Source: Azadirachta indica (Eukaryota; Streptophyta; Magnoliopsida; Sapindales; Meliaceae). From it: a stretch of DNA of 64,000 nucleotides. The DNA is taken from NCBI GenBank assembly GCA_022749755.1, contig CM040446.1:16082367-16146366 (forward strand), read 5' to 3'. Each line of letters begins with the position of its first letter. Within the stretch, counting starts at the first letter, position 1. The notes under the pieces are model-generated. The model saw only the letters and a program-made list of their open reading frames with translations. It was not told the DNA's origin and did not search any database. This document shows, piece after piece, positions 53,820 to 64,000 of the stretch. The position numbers and the translations under genes were made by a program.

Positions 53820-54310
53820 AGGCATAAAAGCGAAGAATTTGCTACATCTAGACGTGGAAGTAATTGTCATAATAGTTCTTATTAAAAAGTCACGAAAAAT
53901 TATGAGAGATCAAACTTGTTAACCTTAATTTAAACATGTTAAAATTGATTGATCAGCAAAAAAAATGAAATGAAATGAAAAACTTAAGAAATGATATCTT
54001 TAAATTTTTTTCGTGGTTTCAAAGACTGAAGTTTGTTTGCATATATACCATTTGTCGAGGATTATTAACTTACCACATAATACTATATTATATGTATTGA
54101 AATACCTTGTTTATTTCAAATATCATCCAACTCGGCGAAGCCCACAATGTAATGCTTGAAATATCAAAAATATTAAATTGGTACAAGTACTTATTTAATT
54201 TATCTTTTTAAATAGACCTTAATTACTTTCCATAATCCCATGAAAAAATAGAGTTAAATCAGCAAGAATTTATATCGAAAGAATAGAATCCGATATTTTC
54301 CTTATAATAT
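53820..54310 (-). pseudogene. Degenerate prenyltransferase relic, second copy
   Basis: Remnants of PT exons 4, 3 and 2 in order near 53890-53935, 54105-54155 and 54225-54300. The layout equals 27290-27740, so both descend from one already broken copy. It has no coding capacity. Confidence 0.7.
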
Positions 54311-54861
54311 GTGAAGAAAATGTGAGTTTTATATTATCGTATAATAGGGTACCAGTTTAAATGGACTAATCTAAACCAACCTGAACCAATATATCTAGAG
54401 TCGATGCTGTAGTTAAGAGGTGACTAAATACACTTTTATTATTCTTATATACACCCACATTCACCAAAACGTGAGGATGGTAGCTAATGAAGAATTGCGG
54501 TGTAATAATAAGTCCGTGATTTGTTTTTAACATTTTTTTACCTTGTAAAAGAGAAAGGTCCAATCTACGGTCAATGAAATACATTTTTGTTTTAATGTTT
54601 TCCTTTCAATGGTATGAGTGATCAAAATTCATGTTGTTAGTTTGTTACTATGCATCCACTTCTTTCTATTGCAGGAACGAAATTTATAAGCCTTTGTTAT
54701 TCTAAATATTATATTATTTGATATAGCAGATTTAATGAATTATGCTATTTAAAATTTGGCATACAAACTAATTATTTAGTAATGGTGATATAATTGTTTT
54801 GACAAATTATCATAACATAATAGGCACAAAACTTATATGTTTTCTCTTTATATAAACAAAT
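54311..54861. other. Copy of the eL39-PT spacer, cut by a copia element
   Basis: Matches 27760-28285. The match stops where the copia element starts. In other units a prenyltransferase follows at this point. Confidence 0.65.
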
Positions 54862-57800
54862 TATTGGATTTTAAACTTGATTTTCAAAATGAAAAACCAA
54901 AATTGAAGCCCAAAATTAAAGCCCAAAAATGAAGGCCAAATCCAAATTCTAGAGATAAACATGATTCATGGTGATTTGATAGGTTGGTAGATGAGTTTTA
55001 GTGGAATGTATTAGGTGAAAAATCAATGGTTGAGATTTGATCATTGATAAGGTATACCTACCTCATCAATGGTCAATAATATTTTGAGTTTATTATAAAT
55101 ACCTTTTTGTATTTGTGTTTTTCATCAAGTAAAGAGTGAAAGAGTGAGTAAATGAGTAAGAGAGTTGTAAACTTCAAGAAAGAAGCAAGAGTGAGAGTTG
55201 TTTTGAGTGTCTATAGTAAATCTTGAAAGAAATAATAACGTTATATTGTTTTGGTGTAAAATTCTTCCAATAAAGTGGCATTAAAATTAAGCTCGTGTTA
55301 TTAAATATATTGGTGTAACATATTGAATTAAAGCTCTCAACGAAATGAATGCAATGCCTTCAAAATCGTCCAAATCGAAGTTTGAATGCGCCTACACCAG
55401 CCATTAGAAGTTTGCTGTGCAAGAAAAGAGTTAATCTACTAAATCGAGCTCGTTGAATAGGATGAACCGAACCAAGCCAGTTAAACCGAGCTAGTTGAAC
55501 CAAGTCAATTGAACCAAGTAAGTTTGACTGTTGACTTTAATCATTGACCAAAATTGAAAATTTGACTAAGTTCTTTCTAAAGTCTTTTGGTGTTTTAAAT
55601 CCATCCATACAACTGAATTTTGCAAATTCTCACTATATTGAGAGAGATGGCAAATAGAGGTATGATACCATTCTAAATTCTACTTCTCAACAAAAACAGT
55701 TATGATAATTGAAGTATCAAAATAAAGACACTCCTTGGAGCATAAGACGTGTGGAAAATAGTGGAGAAAAGTTATAATAAGCCTAAAAATGACGTTGTCC
55801 TTACAGCTTTGACTCAAACACAAAGAGATGCATTAAAAGACTCAAGAAAGAGAGACAAAAAAGCTCTGTATATTATTTATCAAACATTAGATGATGATGT
55901 TTTTGAAAAGATAGCAAATGTAACCTTCGCTAAGCAAGCATAGGATAAACTTGAAACTTCCTATAAAGGCGTCGAAAAAGTAAAAAAAGTACATTTTTAA
56001 ACTTTAAGAGGAGATTTTGAAGCTTTACACACGAAAGAAGGTGAGTTGATTGTTGATTACTTCTTAAGAGTTGAAGATATTTCTAATCAATTAAAAAGAA
56101 ATGGTGAAAATTTAAGTGAAGTGAGAATAATGAAGAAGATACTACGCTACGTGGACTGAAATTCGATTATATCGTCACAATAATTGAAGAAACTAAAGAT
56201 TTGGAAGAAATGACAATTGACCAACTTCAAGGATTGTTGCAAGCCTATAAAGAAAAGATAAAGAAGCAGTAAGGGATCTCCGAACAAATTCTCAAAATGC
56301 AACTTAAAGAGAAAGAAGAAATTCAAGGCTATGAGAGAAACTAATGTACTCGAGGTAAAGGCCGAGGTGGAGGACAAAATAGAGGTCGCGGTCGTGGACA
56401 AGGTTGGAATTACAACAACAATAACTCCTACAACAATTATAAGAAAGGAGAAAACTCAACACGACGTTGTGGAAGAAGCAATCCAAATACTATGACAAGT
56501 CACAAAGTTAGGTGCTACAATTGTCAAAAGTTTGTTCACTATGCTTTTGAATGTAGAGTCCATAATAATAAAGTTGAAGAGAAGGCTAACTACGTGGAAG
56601 AAAAGAATTTGGAGATGAAACTATCATGTTGACATATGAGGACAATGATGGAGGCCAAGAGAATACATGGTACCTCGACACTAGAGCGAGCAATCACATG
56701 TTTGGATGAAGAAGCATGTTCGTGGAGTTAGATGAATCAATAGGTGGCAATGTTCATTTGGCGATGATTTCAAAGTTACCGTGAAAGAAAATGGTAACAT
56801 CATTATACGATTGAAAGATAGTACGCATCAATTTATTGGAAATGTCTACCATGTGCCCAATATGAAAAGCAATATTTTGAACTTAGGCCAACTCTTGAAA
56901 AAAAGTTATGATATTCACATGAAAGATTATAGTCTTTTATAATAGATGATTAAGGTAACGTAATTACTAAAGTAAAAATGTCAAAGAATAGAATATTATC
57001 TTTAAATATCCAAAACGATGTTGCAAAGTGTTTGAAAGCTTGTTACAAAGATGCATCGTAGCTATGCCATCTATGATTTGGGCATTTCAACTTTAGAGGA
57101 CTAGAGTTATTGTTTAAAACGAAAATGGTGAGAGGTCTTTCTTGTATATATCATCCGGACTAACTTTGTAAAGAATATTTACATGGGAAGTAATTTAGAA
57201 AAATCTTTGCAAAGGAGTCTACCTTTAAAGTCAAGAAGCCACTAAAGCTCATTCTTGCCAATGTATAGGGTTCATTCAAGCTAAGTTCTCTTGGTAATAA
57301 TAATTACTTTCTTTTCTTTATTGACAATTTTTCAAGAAAAACTTAGTTGTATTTTTTGAAGCAAAAGTCTGAGGTATTTGAAGCATTCAAGAATTTCAAA
57401 GCTGCTATTGAAAAAGAAAGTAGCTGCTAAATTAAAGCTATGATAAGTGATCGTGGTGGAAAATTCACTTCCAAGGAGTTCCAAGAGTTTTGTGAAGCAA
57501 ATAAAATTCGACCTTTTTTTACCGTTCCAAGATCCTTTCAACAAAATAGTGTCATTGAAAAAAAGAATAGAACTATTCTTGACATAGTATAAAACATATT
57601 GTAAAGCAAGAAATTGTAGAAAGAGTTTTGGATCGAAGCTGTAGCAACTGCTATCTATCTATCCAATCGATCTTTAACAAGAAATGTGTGGGGAAAAACA
57701 CCGCAAGAGGCATAGAGTGGAAGAAAGCCTGATATCTCTCATCTTAAAATATTTGGAAGTATTACTCATGTTTATGTACTGAACAAGAGACGAACAAAGC

Positions 57801-58365
57801 TCGATGATAAAAGTAAGAGTTTTATCTTCATCAGTTATGACTCAAATTCAAAAGACTACAAGTTATACAATACAAACAACAAGAAGATCGTGATTCGCCG
57901 AGACGTAATATTTGATGAAGAAAAAGAATGAAATTTTGGCTCATATGTAGATGATTTCAATTTCCTTCCCCATTTTGAAGAAAATGAGTAAGCTAAGTAA
58001 CGAGGAGAACTTTAATAAGAGCTTGCAACACCACCAACTTTACCAATAAGAAGTAATTCACCACCATCCTTTCTAAACTAAAGAAATAAATAATGCACAA
58101 GGAGTCTTCAAGATTTTTACGAGTTAACTGAAAAATTAGATAATCTTACTCTCTATTAACTTTTTACTGATTGTAAACTAGTGAGCTTTGAAGAAGTTGC
58201 ACAAGATGAAAAATGGAGAAATGCAATAAATGAAGAAACTAAAGTAATCGAGAAGAATGACATGTAGGAGCTTGCTTCGCTTTCCAAGGACACAAAGTCA
58301 TTAGATTCAAATGGGTGAACAAAGTAAAAAAGAATGCAAATAAAGAAATTGAACGATATAAGGTC
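54862..58365 (+). mobile_element. Truncated Ty1/copia element
   Basis: The LTR probably starts at 54862 with TATTGG and may end at a mirror CCAATA near 55272. Gag begins near 55647 and is crossed by several TAA/TAG stops. It continues through a zinc-knuckle (CYNCQKFVHYAFEC, about 56515-56560), a protease-like WYLDTRASNHM segment (about 56670) and integrase (57240-57600, with ISDRGGKFTS). It breaks off early in reverse transcriptase, after ERYKVTAHL. The 3' half and the 3' LTR are missing. It is of a different family from the element at 37 kb. Confidence 0.85.
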
Positions 58366-59162
58366 ACTGCTCACCTCTAACCGCTTAGCTCCTAGACTCC
58401 TTGCCATTTTAAGCTCGGTGATCAATGCCTCGTATTTAGCCTCATTATTAGAGCTTTTAAACTTGAATCTCAATGCATAGTTTACTTCAACCGCATTTAG
58501 GCTGGTAATTACTATCCCAGCTTTACTCTCACTTGTAAGTTAGATGACTCATCCACATGGAGAATCCACGGTAAGGTGATCCCAATTTCTCTGCCTTTAC
58601 TTGGTTTTATGTTCATATCCGAGCTCTCCAAGTGAGGAGTGAATTCAGCAACAAAGTCAACCATGACTTGTCCCTTAATTGCACTCTATGGGCGGGAATA
58701 AATGTCGAACTCGCTGAGCTCCAAACACCACTTCATAAGCCTTCTCGAACTCTCTGACTTGTATAGGATTTATTTAAGAGGGAAGTTAATTATCACATTG
58801 ATTGGGTGGGCCTGGAAGTACGGCCTCGGCTTTTGTAACAACACAACCAATGCCAATGCAAGATGCTCTAGTTTAGGATACCTTGTTTCTACATCGGTTA
58901 GCGACTTACTAGTGTAATACACTAGCTTCTACAACCTTTATTTCTCTTTTTGGATAAGAACTGAGCTCACCGCGGTTACAAACACTACCAAATACATCAA
59001 CAAGTTATCTCCCATTTGAGGTTTAGTGAAAATTGGTGGATTAGCTAAATAATCCTTCATTTCCTGAAAAGTAACCTTATAATCTTCATTCTATTGCTGC
59101 CCTTTACCCCTTTTTATGGCCTGGAAAAATGGTTGACATTGATCCGTGCACTTAGACACGAA

Positions 59163-60044
59163 TTAACTCAGTGCAGCGATTTTTCCTACTAAGCTCTGTA
59201 TTTCCTTGGTTGTTTGAGGTGATCTCATATCCAAGATAATCAGGATCTTTTTTGGATTAGCCTCTATCCCTCTCTGGTGGACCACGTAGTCTAAAATTTT
59301 CCACACTGCCACCTCGAAAGCGCATTTTTTTTGGTTAAGTTTCATACCATACTTTCTCAGCACATCAAATGTCTCTTCGAGGTGGGACACGTGATCAGCT
59401 ACCTTTATCGACTTGGTGATCATGTCATCAACATAAAATTCCATGGTCTTATTGATCTATTTTTTGAAGAGTTTGTTTACTAAGTGTTGATATGTGACCC
59501 CTGTATTCTTCAAGCCAAAGGGCATTATCATATGGCAATAAAATCTTTTGTTCGTGATGAATGAGGTTCCCTTCTTATTTAAAGTGTACATCTTCATATG
59601 GTTGTAACCAGAAAGGGCATCCATAAAGCTAAACAATTTATGGCCAGTTGTGGCATCAACCAGCTGATCTATCCAGGGCAGTAGAAAACTGTCTTTAGAG
59701 CACGCATTGTTTAGGTCGGTGAAGTCAACGGACATGCGCCATTTCCTGTTCAACTTCTTTACCAATACAACGTTGGAGACCCATTCTGAATATTTCGCTT
59801 CATGAATAAACTTGGCTTGCAGTAGCTTATCAACTTCCTCTTTAATTGCATCGTAGCATTCTTGGTTGAAAGCTCGTCGTTTTTGGCGCACCAGTCGGCA
59901 AGTGGGATCTATATTGAGTTGGTGAGAGATGATAGCGAGATCGATGCCCATCATATCACTGTGACTCCAGGCAAACACATTCGAATAATCAGTGAGAAAC
60001 TCCATCAGGGATATTTTGACATCTGAGGTGAGTTGGGTTCCCAC
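59163..60044 (-). pseudogene. Gypsy reverse transcriptase remnant
   Basis: Two neighbouring frames (60044-59457 and 59444-59163) make most of a gypsy reverse transcriptase. Visible motifs are WRMSVDFTDLNNAC, FMDALSGYNHMKM, MPFGLKNTGVTYQ and the YVDD box (in EFYVDDMITKS). A stop and frame break separates the two parts near 59450. N-terminal of this, VFAWSHSDMMGID is the typical lead-in to RT in this group. It is not expressible as one protein. Confidence 0.9.
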
Positions 60045-60899
60045 TTTAACTATTTTGGTTAAATCATCCTAGCCAATTTGTACTACTTCCAACTCCTTCA
60101 CGAGCTCACCTCGCTACTTAATTTCGACTATTCTCGGGTTAAGGACGAAAATCTCATGACATTTTTCAACTAATATGGCATAACACCTTCTTGCAGCTAG
60201 CTGATCCCCTTTGACAACAACCCCTCCTCCTCTCGACTTGGTCACCTACGGGAAATTTCAACTTGGTCATCCCAAAATTACATTGTAAGAACTTAGGCGG
60301 TCAACAACCACAAAATCAATCATGGTGATTAGCTGAGCAGGGTCTTCTCTAATAGTCATCAATAAAATGATGCTGCCACACAGCATCAGCTGGTCTCCAA
60401 TAAACTCGCTAAGTGAGGTTACGACTTATTACATTCTTACTAAACTCAAGCCCAACTTGTCGAGTGCTTTCTTGAACAATATGTGCATTGAGCTTACTAT
60501 ATCAATAAGAATATGAGCCATATCTTTACTGGCAATTCTCATCGTGGTATAACTAGGGCGTTATCATAAGGTACATCACATCCTGATGTTCTCTTCAATG
60601 AATGTGATGGGTGTAGAGACCATTATAGGCACCTTCGAAGTTCTCTCTACGAAATAAACTTCTTAGTGGTGTCGGGGTAGGGTAGAACTTCTACCATAAG
60701 TTTTCCTTACTGGGTTGAAGTCCCTTACTAAGGTGGGTCCTCCTGAGATCATGCTGACAAAATCTCTGCCCTTGATTACCTGGGATCCTAACTGCTCTCG
60801 GTCCCCTCATGAGCTTTCTCCTGTCTGCCTAACTCCCTGAGCTTTCTCCCTCACCTCGAGGAGGAATTCTTTTAAGTACTCATTATTGATCAAATTCTG

Positions 60900-62590
60900 T
60901 ATCTACTCCCTTAGATCAAAATAATCTGCTGTGTTATATTCATAATCTTCATGGAAATCACAATACTTCTTAAGATTTCTTTTGGAAGAAGGCGTGGCCA
61001 ACTTAGGCAGTTTTGTCAAAAGGCTTTTGCTTCTTATGGCATAAAACACTTGTTCCCTTGACACATTCAATGGATGGTAGGTTTGTACAATGGCAGATTT
61101 TCTTATTGGCGAATGAGACACTTTCCTTGGTAATGGTAGAGGCGACTGCCTATAAGGCAATGATGCTCTGTGACTCTTTTGCTGATGTGGGACTGATCCC
61201 TATTAAGGAAGGACAAGCTTGGCAGCCTAGCATCGTGCTTCTTCTTCTCCTTCCTTTTTTCACTAAGATCCTCAGCTTTTCTCTCTCTCTTTTTATGTTG
61301 TACTCTCTTTAATGGCTATTTTATTTATGACACGATCGTAAGCCTTTTGATATGAAGTAAGCGGTCTCTTTTCAAAGGATATCCACAAAAGGTCGGTGTA
61401 AAGGTTGTACCAAAAGTTCCTTAAAGTTTTCAGTTCTTCATAGACCCCCATTTGCATTACCTCACTATGGTAGCGCTTCACATACTGATGCAACAGCTCT
61501 TGCCCTTTTTGTTTAATGTATTGGAGAGAGGAGGGATCCTTGGTCGACAGCTTGGCCTCTTGAAAATAGTATACAAACTTGCTGGCAAAGGTAAAGAAGT
61601 CGCTTATACTTCCCGACGGAAGCTTCTTGTACTACGTTTTGGTCAGCCTGCTTAAGGTAGTTGGAAACACCTTGCACATTATCTCATCGGGTACTTCTTG
61701 AACCAACATCAAGTTCTGAAAAATTTTTGCATCGGGTATTAGATCTGACTGCCCACTATAAGAATCAAGCTGTAGCATCTTAAACTTTCTAGGTAAGGCA
61801 GTATTTTTCACCTGGTCAGCAAGGGGTGCATTAAAGTCGCCTAGGATGTCGAGTGAGCTTGGTTCCCCTTTGCTTACTTTGAGTTTCCTCATTTCTTCCT
61901 ATATGGCAAGCAATTGTTTTCACAAACATTCCATATAAGGGGGTTCAGGATTATTACCTTTTCCTTGACGTCTTGCCATTAGGGAGTACCTCAAGTCATC
62001 GTGCATAAGTCCTTCAAGCTGGTTCCTTGCTTCCTCAGGTCAGTTGCTGGCCGTTGAGCGATAATAGCTACGGTGACTTCTATGTGGTTCTCGATCACTG
62101 GTCCTCAGCTAGGATGGCTGTGGTTAAGCGTCCTATTGACTAGGTATGGTCTATTCCACTTGAGTAGGATTGCTTCTAAGCTGATTCCCTAACTGGCTTG
62201 CTAGGTTTTAAGGCAGTGGTGGTGGTATATCCAGGTTGTCACATAAATACTTCATCGTGTACTAGAAATATAATCTGGTTTCGACCAATTCTTTCACTTC
62301 GTTAGTTTTCTCGGTCTCTAAATCTCAGCTGATTGTGACTTTTTCTTATCCTTTCCTGCTAGGACTTGAGTTTGGTGCCCTTTCATTCTAACTTTTCGCA
62401 AACTCATCCTAAGCTCGGTCTTAAGGTGAATGATTGCTTTGACCTGGCTTCCACGTGCCTTCTCTTCTAGCTCCTCTCGAGGTTTTGAAGTTCGACATTT
62501 GACTTTTTTGACGAGTGCGTAGGTTATAGCGGCCTTTTGTTCTATGTCTCTACAGACGGCGCCACTGTTAAGGCGGAAAAATATCAACCT
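60900..62590 (-). pseudogene. Gypsy gag remnants
   Basis: Several short minus-strand frames (62587-62318, 61892-61632, 61493-61293, 61160-60903) lie in gag order after the primer-binding site. The 61892-61632 frame (LDSYSGQSDLIPDAKIFQNL) and the next (MQMGVYEELKTLRNFW) resemble retrotransposon gag. Stops and shifts separate them. Confidence 0.7.
62551..62564 (-). other. Primer-binding site of the gypsy element
   Basis: Minus strand TGGCGCCGTCTGTA, one base after the LTR end. TGGCGCC-start primer sites are usual for this group of plant gypsy elements. Confidence 0.75.
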
Positions 62591-63875
62591 GGGTGAAATG
62601 AGATACTAAGTGAGCTAGTATTCGAACTGGAGATGAATGCCTAGTCGATAGTCTGAGCTCAACTTTCTTCACCTGCTTTGACTTTGTTTGAGCCCCGAAG
62701 AGTGCTTCCGATATGGTTTTCCACGCATCTTTGAGCCACAAGCCAAGTTGTAATGAACTGTCCTTACCTCGTATTCCCGCTGATTTTGGTCACAAATCAA
62801 ACAAATCTTTCTACAACAGATAACATAATCAAAAGGGGGACGCTGGAGATTTTCCGGCGAGCCCACTCAGACGCTCAAGTTAGTACCTTGAGGGAATAAA
62901 TTTAAGGCTCAACTTATAGTAGCCCATAATGGCGTACACAAAGGAACTTCATGTAGAAAGGATAAAATCAACAAAAATACACACAAATGACCCTAATGTG
63001 GGGTAGTTATGACTCTTTTATGAGACAAAAATAGTAAGTAATCAACAAAATAATATCTATAATGAGTGTTTTAAGATTGTCTTGAGAGAAACTTACGAAC
63101 AAACAAAATCTCCTTCTTGTCTTTTAGAGTGAGACAATGTGTAGTAACTTATGTTTTTAGTGAGAGAGTAAAAAAATGACCCAAAACTAAGATTCTTTTT
63201 TACTTTGAGGTAAGTGTTTTTATATATCTCACATTTCTTGACTTGTGATTGCTTGAAAAGAGTTACCCTATTTTCCCATATTTTTGCCTTCCCATATTTT
63301 ACCATTTGAAACCTTATCTTAGAGCCAAAATTATGGACGCGTAGTGAGTTGGAATTGGTCTTTATGACCTTATTCAAGATTACATGCCACATGGCATCAT
63401 TTAATTTAAGTAGGAGATTAACTTATTTTTTAATTACATGTGGCGGAGACTCATTTGCTTTTATTTGTGGTCTCTCAAATATTGAAAACGTCAAGTAGAA
63501 CCTATTTTTAATCTCTTAAGAGCAGAACTGTCTTCCTAATTAGGTGATTGTTTTAGAAGGCATTAGGTGGTATCCATCAGGTGACCTAAAAACATAGAAA
63601 ACCTTTTTCAAACTTTTAGATATTGAATCCCTTAACTTTTGAAATTATTTTAGAATGGGGTCCATTCCTTTGTTTTCTTTTTGTAAACTATTGGTTATAA
63701 ACTATGTGGCACATTTCATGTGAATACCCTTTAAACTACTTGAAGTTATTTTCCTGGTCAGCAGAGATCTCTCCTGAGGTGAGTTTCAATATAAGCGTAT
63801 CGTCCCATGGTTGCCGGCTAGAATGTAATTGGCTTACGTCCTGTCACATGTCCAGCCTATTTTTACCTTATAACA
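62566..63875 (-). repeat. 5' LTR of the gypsy element
   Basis: 1310 bases bounded by TGTTA and TAACA. A TATA-like box on the minus strand at about 63218-63228 would start transcription near 63190. The single remaining LTR means no age can be read from LTR divergence. The ORFs at 63093-63392 and 62669-62866 lie inside it and are not genes. Confidence 0.75.
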
Positions 63876-63880
63876 CCCAC

Positions 63881-64000
63881 ATTTTTCTCTCTTTTAATTT
63901 GCAATAAGAAATTAATATAAATTTGTAACACATCCTTCATTTATACAATCCATTACTGACCCATCTGGAGAAGGGCCCTCTGCCGGACTTCTTCCTAGCC
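63881..64000 (-). promoter_or_regulatory. Upstream region of a further prenyltransferase copy
   Basis: Matches 24185-24300 and 47615-47725, the DNA upstream of PT1 and PT3, including the TATATT-type box and the CTGACCCATCT block. It continues past the window edge. The leader and coding exons that should lie to the left have been replaced by retrotransposon DNA. Confidence 0.65.

Larger units (their letters stand above)
58366..63875 (-). mobile_element. Truncated Ty3/gypsy element
   Basis: Reading leftward: LTR (63875-62566), primer-binding site, gag (about 62500-60850), protease region, reverse transcriptase (60044-59163) and the start of RNase H. The element stops near 58366 in the RNase H segment (NNEAKYEALITELKMARSLG). 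Integrase and the 3' LTR are absent. The order gag-PR-RT-RH and the TGGCGCC-type primer site fit Ty3/gypsy, probably the Tat/Athila side. Its end meets the copia element head-on. Confidence 0.85.

Noticed and set aside
63093..63392. 99-codon minus-strand ORF
   Set aside because: Lies inside the gypsy LTR and has no domain.

Overview
This window is plant nuclear DNA. It has intron-rich genes with GT-AG junctions, AT-rich spacers, LTR retrotransposons, a LINE fragment and hAT-like elements. Gene content fits a woody eudicot, and a plant-type aromatic prenyltransferase array would fit Citrus or another Rutaceae. That species guess is an inference; nothing read here proves it.

Left part (1-20 kb), ordinary single-copy genes. 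A small minus-strand PNRC-like gene (2155-2739) is followed by about 6 kb of gene-poor DNA. Next is a 10-exon plus-strand receptor-like kinase (9086-12258, 453 aa). Then come an 11-exon minus-strand plastid-type aspartate aminotransferase (13309-17282, 458 aa) and a 3-exon minus-strand ribosomal protein eL39 gene (19541-19885, 51 aa). I rebuilt all exons by eye from splice sites and frame.

Middle and right part (20-64 kb), a decaying tandem array. An intact 10-exon UbiA-type aromatic prenyltransferase (PT1, 21108-23752, 373 aa) has both Asp-rich motifs. To its right are a decayed copy (PT2, 28928-31060), a nearly intact copy with one 1-nt deletion and no aligned ATG (PT3, 44045-47203), two shorter relics (27031-27740 and 53820-54310), and a site where a fourth copy seems to have been replaced by retrotransposons (54862-63875). 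The window ends inside another copy of the prenyltransferase upstream region. The neighbours were copied along with it: the first three coding exons of the aminotransferase and eL39 recur as pseudogenes. The clearest unit is 16319-24430, repeated at 34565-47870.

Mobile elements. A Ty1/copia element (37103-41843) has both LTRs and a perfect 5-bp target duplication but broken ORFs. A copia solo LTR (50991-51767) splits an aminotransferase pseudo-exon. A truncated copia (54862 to about 58365) is fused head-on to a truncated minus-strand Ty3/gypsy element (to 63875). Two hAT-like elements sit at the same place in paralogous repeats, and two other paralogs keep the empty site.

No unknown kind of system was found. 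The most interesting content is the birth-and-death of a specialised-metabolism prenyltransferase cluster embedded next to housekeeping genes.
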